This document shows, one piece after another, positions 10,752 to 24,094 of a DNA stretch of 64,000 bases (position 1 is the first letter of the stretch; each line of letters begins with the position of its first letter). A model generated the notes under the pieces. It worked only from the letters and a program-made list of their open reading frames with translations, was not told where the DNA came from and did not search any database. The stretch lies in the NCBI GenBank assembly GCA_911728455.2, contig OU452236.1, positions 13,875,838 to 13,939,837 on the forward strand, in the 5' to 3' direction. The DNA is from Marthasterias glacialis. Taxonomy: Eukaryota; Echinodermata; Asteroidea; Forcipulatida; Asteriidae. The translations under genes were made by a program, and so were the position numbers.

Positions 10752-10975
10752 AGTTGTTCGGCTGTTGGCCGAACACCTAAAAAAAAAAAAAAACAGAACA
10801 ATAACAATAGGTTTTCGGCTGGTAGCCGAACACCTAAAAAAAAAAAACTAAAAAAAAACAGAACAATAACAATAGGGAATAGGTTTTCGGCTGGTGGCCG
10901 AACACCTAAAAATAATAAAAAAACAGAACAATAAATTATAACAATTGTTGTTCGGCTGTTGGCCGAACACCTAAT
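10751..10975 (+). repeat. Tandem hairpin array, four units
   Basis: Four units of roughly 55-75 bp each contain a small stem-loop of the form TTCGGCTG-x-GGCCGAA followed by CACCTAA, an A-run and 'CAGAACAATAA'. A fifth unit is split by the palindrome insertion (its left part is near 10590-10629). The A-run lengths vary, typical of slippage. Confidence 0.8.
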
Positions 10976-11727
10976 GTGCTAAAGCTCTTGACAGAACCAA
11001 TCAGATCTATTGATCAGAACATGGAGGTTCTGCCTCCATGATCAGAAATAGCTGTGTATAGACCAAGTTACCTGTGACATCACATGTTCACAAAAGAGCC
11101 ACAGAACCTGGACTTCCTGCAGGCAGGATTTGTACACGGCTCAATGGGAAAATACTTTAAATCTTTCATTTTATGGAGATTGCACTGTCCGATTGTCATC
11201 AACTTTGGATATGAAGGAAAGGGGCACATCTCACAACTAGTTCAGCTCTCATTTTAATAGCCATTGAATTTATGTGGAAATTATGATACAAAATGTAAAA
11301 TTTCTCATATGTCCCATGCAGTATCTTGCCTGCCAGTAATTGCCCTGGAAAGTACAAGGTCACTCTTTTGTAAACAAGGGTCACATGGTCTATAAAATTC
11401 GGCCCTGGTCCCTAGTGACAGTGCAGTGTATTGGCTAGGCATCCCATATAAAATAAATTATTTTATGAGTACGATCGTTGGGGACCTAGACTGATGGAGC
11501 GCGCACACACCTGAAATGAATAAATAAGATGATCATTTACCTCAAACATGGATGAATGGCATATTTTAGACATGGTTGTGAATGCTGGTCATCTTGCACT
11601 TGCATCTGCATGCACTGATCCTCATCTGGAAGCAAACAATGCGGGTTTGGATGACACTCTTGAGATGGAGACGACGGACAGGCGCTAGGCGTGGGTGATC
11701 GGTTTGGTTTGGTACACTTTGCATTGC

Positions 11728-11795
11728 ATTCTGGGCCCACACGTCATCTTCCGGAAACAAACATGGCGGCCTCCATATGACGTGTCTGAACACTT
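11728..11795 (+). promoter_or_regulatory. Probable MAN1B1 core promoter with housekeeping-type motifs
   Basis: Within about 70 bp, roughly 100-150 bp upstream of the MAN1B1 start codon, lie GCATTCTGGGCCC (reverse of a ZNF143-like CCCAGAATGC), ACGTCA (CRE half site), CTTCCGGAA (ETS), ACATGGCGGCC (YY1-like) and ATGACGTG (CRE-like). No TATA box is obvious. Motif identity is by eye; the clustering next to a housekeeping gene is what makes it persuasive. Confidence 0.5.
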
Positions 11796-11886
11796 TTCGG
11801 ATGAAATTTTGTTCATGAGATATGTCACAAATTTTGAAGATTCCTAGCTTTCTGATTGATAGATATTACAGCAGTTGACAGGCAGT

Positions 11887-14800
11887 ATGTATGGATCACA
11901 AAATCAAAGGGATTTCATTTCATTTACGGTTGCCAAAGATGAAATATACGACAACCAAAAAGTACGACGGAGACAGTCTTGCTGGAGGGTAGGAATCATA
12001 CGTTTTTTATACACACAGGCCTACGTACTAGCCCTGGTAGTGGTAGGACGTCAGTGTCCGTTGCACTGCCACTCAGTGCAATGGAGACTGACGACCTAGC
12101 ACTACTCCTAGAACTATATGAGGTTCGTTTCGCTATCGTCTCCACGAACCTCATAAAGTGACATGTAGATGTACAAAATCCTACTATTCGAAACTTTCTG
12201 CCACTTTCTGCTACAGTTCTTTTTTGAAATCAAATCTCGCCCAAACTAGGCTCTATGTGTTCTTTCAACTCTCATCGAGCTTTGCACGGGTCCAGAAAAT
12301 CCACTCCACAAACTAAAAGTTGTTAAAAAGTGATAAATTCTCACCGTAATTCAGATCCCATTCCAATAACAAATATGGCGACCGGAATTGCAAAATTAAC
12401 TGGTATGCTGCTATGGGGTGCGCTGGTCCTATGGGCTGGTTCCGCGTACCAGTTAATTTAAAAAACTCCGGTCGCCATATTTGTTGCAATACTGTTTGAA
12501 TGGGGTCAGAATTACGGTGAGAATTTATCACTTTTTAACAACTTTTAGTTTGCGGAGTGGATTTTCTGGACCAGTGCAACGCTCGATGAGAGTTGAAAGA
12601 ACGCATAGAGCCTAGTTTTGGCGAGATCTGATTTCAAAAAAGAACTGTAGCCATGTAAACGTGAAGGACAGAAAGTTTCGAATAGGATTTTGTACATGTC
12701 ACTCTATGAGGCTCGTGGAGACGATAGCGGAACGAACCTCATAGTTCTAGGAGTATACTCCTCCTAGTCCTAAAACTATGAGGTTCGTTTCGCTATAGTC
12801 TCCACGAACCTCATAAAGTGACATGTACACAATCCTATTCGAAACTTTCTGCCCTTCACATTTACATAACATGGCTACAGTTCTTTTTTGAAATCAGATC
12901 TCGCCAAAACTAGGCTCTATGTGTTCTTTCAACGGGTCCAGAAAATCCACTCCGCAAACTAAAAGTTGTTAAAAAGTGATAAATTCTCACCGTAATTCTG
13001 ACCCCATTCCAATAACAAATATAGCGACCGGAATTGCAAAATTAACTGGTATGCTGGTATGCGGTGCGCTGGTCCTATGGGCTGGTTCCGCGAACCAGTT
13101 AATTTTGCAACTCCGGTTGCCATATTTGTTGCAATACTGTTTGAATGGGATCTGAGTTACGGTGAGAATTTATCACTTTCTAACAACTTTTAGTTTGCGG
13201 AGTGGATTTTCTGGACCCGTGCAACGCTCGATGAGAGTAGAGCCTAGTTTTGGCGAGATCTGATTTCAAAAAAGAACTGTAGCCATGTAAACGTGAAGGG
13301 CAGAAAGTTTCGAATAGGATTTTGTACATGTCACTCTATGAGGTTCGTGGAGACGATAGCGGAACAAACCTCATAGTTCTAGGAGTAACCTAGCAGTAGC
13401 ACTACCCCTACCAGGGCTAGCCCCGTACATTGTGCCAAGCAATACGCTGGATAGCCTCCCATACATTGTGTAAAAACGCTTGACTACCTCCGCTTCTTGG
13501 CCCAACGAACCATCCCATGTTCTCTAAAACCATACATCGACTTCTGAATCGAGACTTACTTTTTTAGGCAAATTTATCCCTCAATGATCAGTCGGTCATT
13601 GCTGTCAGACATGGCAGAGTCTGGAGAAGATTTCCGCAAGCTATTTCCGCTATGTCTCGTCGTACTCCTGCGCTAGTCTTTTTTTTTGTCACTTTGTGTG
13701 TGTATTCGTTCGTCGTGCTCTCGTCCGTCGCCAAACGCAAACAGCTGGTGTGCCAATTTCTACCTCAAAAGAGATTTAACACATGATGTCACCGTAAAGC
13801 CTTACTTATTATTCCATGGTGTCACTTGCTCGTCTCTCTCGGGTAATGCACATAATCAGTCAGCACATTCAAGAACGTTTACCGCTAGCTAGCTGCGCAA
13901 AACCTTCAGGTAAACGTTGCAAGAAGACTGCTGGAGACTTGCTGGAGACTGCTGGAGACGTTGCAAGAAGACTGCTGTTGCAAGAAGACTGACTAGTGCA
14001 GGAATACGACCCGCGCTGAACAGCAACCATCATGGCTCCTCCGCCGTCATTGACATGGGCTTCCAGCATGAAGATTTGATATAAAATTCCACCAAAACCC
14101 TAGGAGTTATCGCACGGGGATCATGTGGAAATCTTCTCCAGACTCTGTCTGTGAGTCTGACATGTCTGACAGCAATTAAGTCTCGATTCGAAAGTTGATG
14201 TCTGGTTTTAGAGAACATGGTTCGTTGGGCCAAGAAGCGGCGGTAGTCCAGCTTATTGACACAATGTATGGGGCTATACGCTGGACTACCTCCGCTTCTT
14301 CAGTTCTTGGCCCAATGAACTCAATTGGGGTTTGCCCTGGTAGTGCTGGGACGTCAGTCTCCATTGCACTTAACGCAGATACTGAAAAGATGTTCAAGGA
14401 GTAGTTTAAAGTACTGGGAATTTATGAACAGACTTTCAGCTTCCAAAATCGGGTAAAAAAGGAGAAAACAACTTTTGTAATTTTGTTCGCATTGTAGGGA
14501 AGCTTTATACCCAGGACATCAGTGGCAGTGCAATGGAGACTGACGTCCTACTATGGCTAGTCAAGCCTCAGTCATAATCATATTTATTGGATATTGTTTG
14601 AAAATGGACCCTTTTTCCGAAGAAACATCTGCCAAGGGGAAGAAAGTCATGGCCCATATTGCTGAGGAACGCTGGAAAACATGGCATGCACTTCTTGAGT
14701 CAACATATATGTCCAAAAACAGCAAGAAAGCCTGGTCGACGATAGGAAAACTCCACGGAGATCCGAAAGCAGCTCCTCTTCAGCCAAATGTCACAGCTAA

Positions 14801-17800
14801 CCAAGTTGCCCACCAACTGCTCCTGAAGGGCAAAAGTGGTACCAAGACACACAGGAAGCCCAAACTGGACCACACAAAGTACACCAAAGACCATGGCTAC
14901 ACAAGACCATTTACTGGGGAAGAGCTAGAAGCAGGCATCCCTACCTTGAAACCAGGAAAAGCAATTGGTCTGGACCACATCTCAACTGAGCAGTTAAAGC
15001 ATCTTGGTTCTGAAGCAAAGAATTGGCTACTTGCTCTCTATAACAACTGTTTGACAACACACAGACTCCCTACCATCTGGAAGAAGGCCCATGTCACGGC
15101 ACTGCTGAAGCCAGGGACCATGGAACCACCCTTGAGAACTGCGAGAACCCAGTGTACCTAGGAGTCGCCCTTGATCGGACGCTGTCATTCAAGGCACATG
15201 TTCAGAAAACCAAAAGCAAAGTGTGTGCAAGGAACAACACCCTCAGTAAACTTGTTGGAACAACCTGGGGAGCCAGCTCAAAGACCTTGAAGGCAACTGC
15301 TCTAGCACTATGCTACTCCGCTGCAGAATATGCATGCCCTGTGTGGGAGAGATCCAGACATGCAAAGTCAATGGAACCTGCCCTCAACGCCAGCTGCCGC
15401 CTGATCACTGGATGTCTTCGACTAACCCCTGCCAACAACACATATATCTTAGCAGGCATAGCCCCTCCAGACATTAGACGGCATGTTGGGAGCATGAGAG
15501 AACGCCAGCGGCAAGTTGAAGATGAAAGACATCCTCTCTTCAACCAAACATCAGCAACCAACCGTTTGAAATCCAGGGTTAGCTTCCTCAAGGGTGTGGA
15601 TCCTCTCTCAACATCCCCTAAATGCATGAGAACCGCTATGTGGAAAGAAAGACTTGCAAGTCTCCCGCCAGCTACATCCATGTCATTTGACGCTAGTGAA
15701 GACCTTCCTCCTGGAGCAGACACCAAATGGACCCAGTGGAAATGCCTAAACTGCCTCAGAACAGGCATAGGACGCTCCAAGGTGACGCTCAACAAGTGGG
15801 GTTATACTGACAACGACAACCTGGATTCTGAACCTCAAACCATGCAACATTTACTCTGGTGCCCACTGTTGGAGCAAGTATGCTCAGCTGATGACCTCGC
15901 CACTCACAATGATGTCGCAAAGAATTGTGTTCAGCAATGGCTGAACACTGTATGATGATTGTAGATACGATAAGAAGAAGATTGAATATTGGTCTCCCAA
16001 GTCCCAGTCCTATGTTTACTGTGCAGCATCAGGACAGGAGTTCCACATTTTGTGTTGCCAAGACAATAGTTAATACATAAGAAAGGCAATACGCCATCTA
16101 TTGACGACTTTCGGTAACCAATGACCTTCTGTCAAACCAGTGGTACTCACAAAGAGAAATGATCCCTTCAGGCTGGATGGGAATAAATGAAAGATTCCTG
16201 CCAGGGTTTGATGGAATGACATTCGTATGGAGGATTTGTACTGGTATGAACTTTATAGTCATTGAGCTTTCAGATTAAAAAAAACCTACCATTTGTACCA
16301 ATCCTGTGCTAAACAGAAAACAAAAAACAAAAAACAAAAAACAAAAAACAAAAAACAAAACAAAACAAAAACAGTCAAAACTGGTAACTCAGTGACAAGA
16401 CATCATGAACAATAAGTGTGGATTTTTTCAATGTGTAGTGCGTCTAAACTTTTGTTTTTATTGACATTGTGTTCCCAGGCTTGGAAGCAACTGTCTCGGC
16501 TTCAACGCAATATCTTCAATATCATGCTTATGTTAACAGCCATCTGTGTAGTGTACTTACTGATGATGCCAGGTCCTGGCCCATCAGAGTCAGACAATGA
16601 TCTATCTAGGAATAATAGGATTGGAGGTGACATAATGAATCTTGATGATCATCGTAATCTTAACCTCGTTGATGGAATCAATGGACAAAATGAAGAAATG
16701 GTAAGTTAACCAATTGGGGCCGGATGTCCTGCTTACATACAAATGATTCCCCTGCCTGGAAACAGAAGATGTGTAAAGACGCAAACGGAGGTCGTGTTCT
16801 CGTTCAAATAAAACCAGTTGAATGCATGTTCAACTCTGTCAAGAAGTTTTGTTATCATTTTTTATTCTAGTCTTGTTTAAAAACTTCTGGACCAATACAC
16901 ATTTTGACCTACAAGCCCTGTGTTCTTGTAGATTTCCCCTCCAAATTCGAGCCCTGTGAGTTTTCAGGATTTTTCCTGATTTCAGGATTTTCTCAAAGTC
17001 TGTCCGAATCAAATTTTGTTCAAAGAAGTAAAAGCGGTCACCAAAGGGAGAGAGAAATAGTCCACGTTGTGTACAAACAATCTGTTGTATTTCTGGAGGT
17101 GTTTTTCTGAAGTCTGTAAACCTGTAAACATCGAGGAGGTTCAGGGACTACAATAAGGACCCAGGCCCACAAGCCATTTTCTGGAATATTCACAGACATC
17201 TTCTCTCATCCCTGAGTGTGATATTTATATTATTAGTAAAAGTGTACATTTGTTTTGTACACTCTTAACTTTCCTATTTTCTTATCTCCTCAAACAAGAA
17301 CCAAAACGAAGGACCAAAGCGCCACAAGAAAGGACCTCCGAAGCTGAATAGAGATCGGGAGGACCCGGTAAAGCTACATGTACACGTAAGTGGTAGAGAG
17401 AGCCCTGGCAGACAGCAGCATGTGGGTGATGTATTAGATAATGTTCTTCTCCGCACCTTTGAATCGCGGGAAGGGGCGGCAGCTGGGGCACTGGAGGTAA
17501 GATTACAAAAAAAGGAAAGAGTCTGAAATAATATTTGGAGCATGATGCTGCAGTGTAGTGCTGTCGTAGTGAGTATCCATTTCTTCAGTGCCTCATCTGC
17601 TTTTTCTTCTCTTTATGTAGTTCTGGGGGTTCTCTCATTCACAAGCAAGCACATCTTATACTTTTGTTTGCTAATGTGCTATTAGGCAAATGTGCACAGA
17701 CTCGATAAGATTCTCACTTTTTTTCCTTTCCTTTCATTTGTAACTTTACAATACAAATTGAATTGACAGAAATCATCCCAAAAGCTTCATTTTTAAACAT

Positions 17801-20800
17801 CCATGGGAGAACCCTACTGCCATCAACTAGATTTCAAAGAAGTGTGGTATTTTTTATCGAAGGAATACACATCAGGGGTGGATAGATCTCTCGTTCATTT
17901 GTAGATACAAAATCCATCAGTAGAGAGCAGTGTACATCTGTTGCTAAGAGAGATAGCAGCATGTCATTCTTTTGCAAGTCCAAGTCGAGGCACAAGTCGT
18001 TTGGTCCAGTCACCAGTCAAGCCGCAAGTCAATGGCATTTGGTCACAAGTCGCAAGTCATTTGTTGCAAACACAAGGGAAGTCAAAATTCGCCACTCGTG
18101 GAATGAGACCTCCACCAGAAGCCTCCATGTTTGCTCTGTCAATGATGACGTTTGAGAGCGCTGTTTGCTTCAGTCAGGGCAGCAGACTTAAAGTCTGAAG
18201 TCGATGCCGGGAGCTGAACCAAGTCTAACGATTTTCTTAACTCATGCAATGCGTAAATTGATAAGCCTATTTTGAAATTTATGGGGTCGCTCGACTAGCG
18301 TCTGACTTGTGTTAGTAACAAGTCAATTTTAGCAAGTCCAAGTCAAGCCACAATTCATTTTTTGCAAGTTTAAGTCACAAGTCAGGTAGTGACAAGTCAA
18401 GTCATAAGTCACAAAAAAAGCAACTGGAGTCTGACTGGAGTCTGACTGGAGTCTGACTGGAGTCCAAGTGGTATGACTCGAGTCAACAACTCTGGTTGCT
18501 CATAGTCTGGAAAAGGGTAACTTTTGTTACTGAGAGAGTCCTGAAATACAAACAGCATCTGCTTTAACCAACCTGAGAGATTGTTCACTTAATTTGGGGT
18601 TTGCTTGTTAATGCTTTTAAAAATCAATATTTTTTTTCTCATTTCTGATAGTTCAGCACTTTAGAGTACTTTGAAATATTTCATTAAAATGTAAGGACAA
18701 ATTTGAGGGTGAATGTATAGTGCTCTTGGATGATTCTTCGTTTTAGTCTAGTGTTTGCCTATAAACCTATGCATGCTGAACAGCCACACCGTTTAGGGTA
18801 GACCTTCATCAGCTGTCTGATGATTAGCTGTCTACCCTTCTTACATGTATTTAGTTTGTTTGGTAACATTATGTGAGGCTTGTATGTACTGTTCTGATAA
18901 TTTGCATTTTATATAAAAAGTCTACTGCTATTTTTTACAAGTTTGATTGTACCATTCTTTTTGTGTGAATGATTTTACATTTCCACCCATTACCCATGGT
19001 AGATTTCATTTAGAGCTGCTAACCATTGACAAATTTTGCTTAGAAGAAATGGGTAACCAACCAGAATACTGTGTCATGTATACTGTCATTGACTGGTCCT
19101 CTGCCATGTTTGCAAGTATTTGCTTGGCAGACACATTTCTTTAACAAAACAATCAGCCGCATGTTATCAGCGCAATGAAAATAGGCCAATGCTTTTACAA
19201 CAAGAAGCTTGCGAAAATGTTCTCCGTGTTTTTGTAGGAATCTGTGTATTGTAAAAAGAACTACGGTGTGGGATATTTTTAGCGGATTATTGGAACATAC
19301 AAGTATGTGGGAGAACATGCAGCACTTTAGACAATTGTCCATGGCTTATAATTTTATCACTCTATTCAATGTTATTTTCTTGGGGGTGGGGTGTTGGGGT
19401 CAGGAGTAACAGGAATGTTGGGTAATCCCATATCTGCTTATGTTAATGTACACAACACTTCAAATGAAACATCTGGGTTTTTTTTAACTGGTACCCCTCA
19501 CAGGATAATAAGATCGGGGAGGATGAGGAACCAGTTCTGCACGTGCCAGATGATGTGGTAGCTAATAGAGACAAGGAGGTCAAAGGTCAGGAGGAGTCCG
19601 ACCCTCATAAAGATGGTGACCCAGACGAGGAGTCAAACAATGAACCAGAAGAAAGAAAGGATGGCTCAGAAAGTCTGAGCAGCATCTATGGTTAGTTGTC
19701 AGTTCTTCTGATGCGGATCGTAATATTAATAACATACTTTTCCAAAAAAAAGGTAGGCAGTATTTGTAGACCTATTGAAGGGCATTGGTCAAAGGAAAAT
19801 CACAGTAGGTTGAAAGGATGTATTTGAAAGTGGTGTCTGAATGAAGATAGTTCTTCCCTCCCTCTATACAGAGGCTTGTAATCTAGGGTTTATGATGGAT
19901 TCTTCAAAGTCTCTTCAGCAACAAATACCTAATGTAAAATCCACATCCTGGAATCTCAGAAATTGAGGTAGGATCTGCAAGTGTCTTTCAAAACGGGCAA
20001 AAAAGCAGTTAGTCCATGCCTTCATCACTTCTCGTTTGGACATATGCATTCCACTGCCGTATGGAGTTCATCAAAAACAACTTGACCGACTGCAGATAAA
20101 ACAAAACACAGCTGAAAGTCTAATTTCAAGCTTCCGTTGCTCTTCACATGTTACCTCTATTTTATGCAATCTTCACTGGCTTCCAATAAAATTTTGAATC
20201 ATTTATAAAGTCATGATCTTAACTTACCGCTCAGTACATGGCACCACTCCATCATACTTATCTCAACTCATCAGTCCTTATAACCCCATGTCGAGCTGGT
20301 CTTCGCTCAGCAAGTCAGCACCTTCTGGCTGAACCAAGATCTCATCGCTCCTGGGGAGATAGATCCTTCCATATTACTGCCCCCAATCTGTGGAACAGCC
20401 TTCATCACAACGTTCGTTCTATTCCATCCCTCAGCTCTTTCAACACTTCCCTCCAAACCCATCTCATGACAATTGCCTACAATGGCACAGTTTGCTTTTA
20501 ATGCTTTTTTCTGGGGTTTTTTTTTTCTTTATTGTTGCACCTTGAGCATCTACTTGTTCGGTGGATACCTTGCACTCTACAAGTGCAATATTATTTTTAT
20601 TATAATTTCCTTGTGTCTTGGGCCTCCGGCCCACCCAAGATAAAAAACACACAATATTTTTGAAAGACTGTTTGCATTTGTACTTACAAGCACGTGTATT
20701 TTTTTGTCCTCTTTCTCCACCCACCAGGCCCAAAGAACGAGAAGCAAGAAGCAGTAGTAGCTGCTTTCCAGCATGCATGGAAAGCCTACAGAGCCCATGC

Positions 20801-23625
20801 ATGGGGACGTGACGAATTGAAACCCATCAGTAAGACCTACAATGAATGGTTTCATCTGGGTCTGACTATAATTGATTCTCTTGACACGATGTACATCATG
20901 GGTCTAGATAAAGGTGAGAATTAGCAACATGCATCAGGGCCCAATTTCATATAGCTGCTTGAGCATGAAGTTGTGCTTAAACATTTTCTGCTAAGCAAAA
21001 TACCAGTCACATGTGACATGGTATTTTGGCTGGTAACCTTATTCTGAATATTATTTGTAATTTTTTACCCATACACCGATGTGTGTTTAGGCACTGTATA
21101 CTCAGTACTTTCCCGAGTCCTGTGAAAAAATATTCACAGGCATTTTCCTCGGATGGGATTGGAACCCACGACCCCCGCCATTCTAGAGCAGATGTCTTAC
21201 AAACTAGACTGCCGAGACTGACTACCGAGACTGCCCGGTAGCTAGAGGCAGGTCGAATCCTATTCAGCAGCTCTATGAAATTGGGTCTTGTAGTACCCAC
21301 TTGGGGGGTCATTAACCTCTGCCTTTACTTTAGTGCATTGACCCATCCAACAGTCCAGCAAAATGTTGATGTACAATCAAATATGTACAAATTAGCAAGG
21401 AGGATTCACAGGGTGTGTGCGTCGACACGTGCGTGCAGCGGCCATAGTTGCGGTGGTGTAAACTCCTATGAACGAGCTGCTCGGATTAGTTCATAGATCA
21501 GACAGGATTCGACAACTAGGCCATAAGACAAACAGGTTTAAAAACTCCTTCTTGCCCAGTGCCATCCACAATTTTAACAGTTGTTTTACCTTGCGGCCTG
21601 TCTTTTTGTAACTCTCTCTTTCACTCCTGTGTATGTTAGTGTGTGTAATTGTGATGTGTTTTTTTTATGGTTTTTAATGTAATTAATTTTTTTTACTGCT
21701 GTACTATAAATGGAAAACAAATTTCATGTCTTTTCACATGACGAATAAATAAATTGAATTGATTTGAATCATGACAACTTTGGCGATATTGAAATTGCAA
21801 TGTTTCAGAGTTTGAAGAAGCTCGCAACTGGGTGGAGAATGAGATGAACATCAAACCCAATGTTGATGTCAACGTATTTGAGACGACCATCCGTGTCTTA
21901 GGGGGACTACTAAGTGCCTATCACCTTTCAAACGATGAAGTCTTCTTAGATAAAGCAGTAAGTGATAACAAGGCTTGATAGAATTGTTTATGTTCAACAT
22001 TTGTATCTTGAAAACACTCCAGGAAATGTCTTGACTCAACCATTTACAACTTCTCTTTTTATCGGTATTTTAATGAAAAACCATCTTTTCCCTTTGCGAT
22101 CCAGAAAATATTAGGTAACAGTCTTTTGCCAGCATTTAACACCAAAAGCAAGGTACCCCATGCTGATGTGAACCTTAAGACAGGCAAAGCCCATGCACCC
22201 CGCTGGGGACCAGACAGCTCGGTGTCGGAGGTCTCAACCATCCAGATCGAATTCCGAGAACTAAGTTTCATCACTAAGAACAGCATCTACAAAGACGCTG
22301 TAGACCAAGTCATGAGTCACCTACACAGTCTGAAAAAAGTGAACGGATTGGTGCCCATCTTTATCAATGCTAACACGGGGCAGTTCCGCCAGCGTGCTAC
22401 GCTTACACTTGGCGCAAGGGCTGACAGCTACTACGAGTACCTCTTAAAACAGTGGCTGCAAACTGGCAAGAGTGAACAAATGTAAGTCTCATTTGAATGT
22501 AGTATTGTGTATAATATAGCCAGTCTGGCATTGAACTGAGTGGAGTGGAGGAAAGCCTTTCCGACCAAGTGGACATGATCAACATGGTGTCCAACCCCGG
22601 TATTTAGGGACAGACGGACTATAAACAGATGATGATCATGATGATGATGATTGTGTGACATAAAATCTTTTTGAAATTTCTTTTACATTTACTTCCATTC
22701 TGCAATTCTCCGGCATGTATCATTTTAAGGTTTTGCAATGAAATGTTGATCAATTAATGAATTAAACTATGACTAAGTTAATCACAATTAAAAGCATAAC
22801 AAATTGACTACAGTATGCATTTTTTTTTTTGCGTTTTCCAATCAAATTAACAGCATTTGATTTTGAGGAACAGGGATTTGCATGTCATAGGAGAAATCAT
22901 TGCATGTGATGAAAAGTTGGTCAAGTTTGTCACTTTAAAAAAGACAAATATCACAGACCATAACAACAGACAATCTTTGATCTTACAGATTTAAAGATGA
23001 TTTTGAAGCAGCTATGGCTGGAGTTAAAGATCGTTTAACCAGACGCTCAGGTCCCAACAACTTAGTCTTTGTTGGTGAACTTGTCAATGATGTCTTTTCT
23101 CCCAAGATGGTATGTTACCATTGATAATGTTTATACTTTATACATTGATATCCATGTAGCACCTGTTTCCAAATTACCGGCTGCAGCTGCGATTGGATCA
23201 CCATGTTAACACACATTTAAGTATATTAATATTGCTCATCGCTTTTAAAGCCCTACATGGAAATGCACCCAGCTACATCATAGAGTTGATTCGACTGTAC
23301 AGTATGTACCCTCTTTTTTTCCCCTGGAGACGTCTCCGATCGCCCTCTGAGGACCTACTGGTGACAACAACGGTCCGCACCAAATTCTGTGGCGCCAAGG
23401 CATTCTCACATACCTAGGCTGTGGAACAATCTTCCATCTCCCATCGAGCTATTGATACTATGAACTGTTTCAAATCAGCTTTAAAGGCATACTTATTTCA
23501 AGTGGCATACGCTACTCATTAAACCTCGTTGTGCCATATTTAGTTTTTCTTTATTTTCCGTTTACTTTCTGTCAAGCGCTTTGAGATTTCTTTGGGTTCT
23601 GTAATGCACTATAAAGTTTGCTTTG

Positions 23626-23656
<31 letters not shown>

Positions 23657-24053
23657 ACGATATCACAGCATGCAAAAGAAAGATCTCATTTTCCTCTGTG
23701 CCGGCAACTCCTCGAGTCGGGCTACGTCCCGTAGCCTTAGATCTCGAGGGTCTTTCGCAGGATCCTAGCTGTTTCCAAAAGTGCCGCCTTCTGCAGCAAA
23801 TCTACCCTCACAGTTGTGCCTATTTGATCCAGATGCTTCTCCAGTGCCTTCGGAATGGTGCCAAGTGCTCCAACCACCACAGGGACTACTTTCACTTTCA
23901 CCTGCCAAATCTTACGAAGTTCCCTGGCCAAGTCCTGGTACTTTACGATCTTTTCAATCTCCTTAGAAGCCACCCTTATATCACCCGGCACAGCTATGTC
24001 GATGATATGACACATCTTCTTCGTCTTATCTAAGACTACAACATCCGGACATC

Positions 24054-24094
<41 letters not shown>

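Noticed and set aside
15313-15795. Minus-strand open frame of 160 codons
   Set aside because: Antisense shadow of the LINE C-terminal region on the plus strand.
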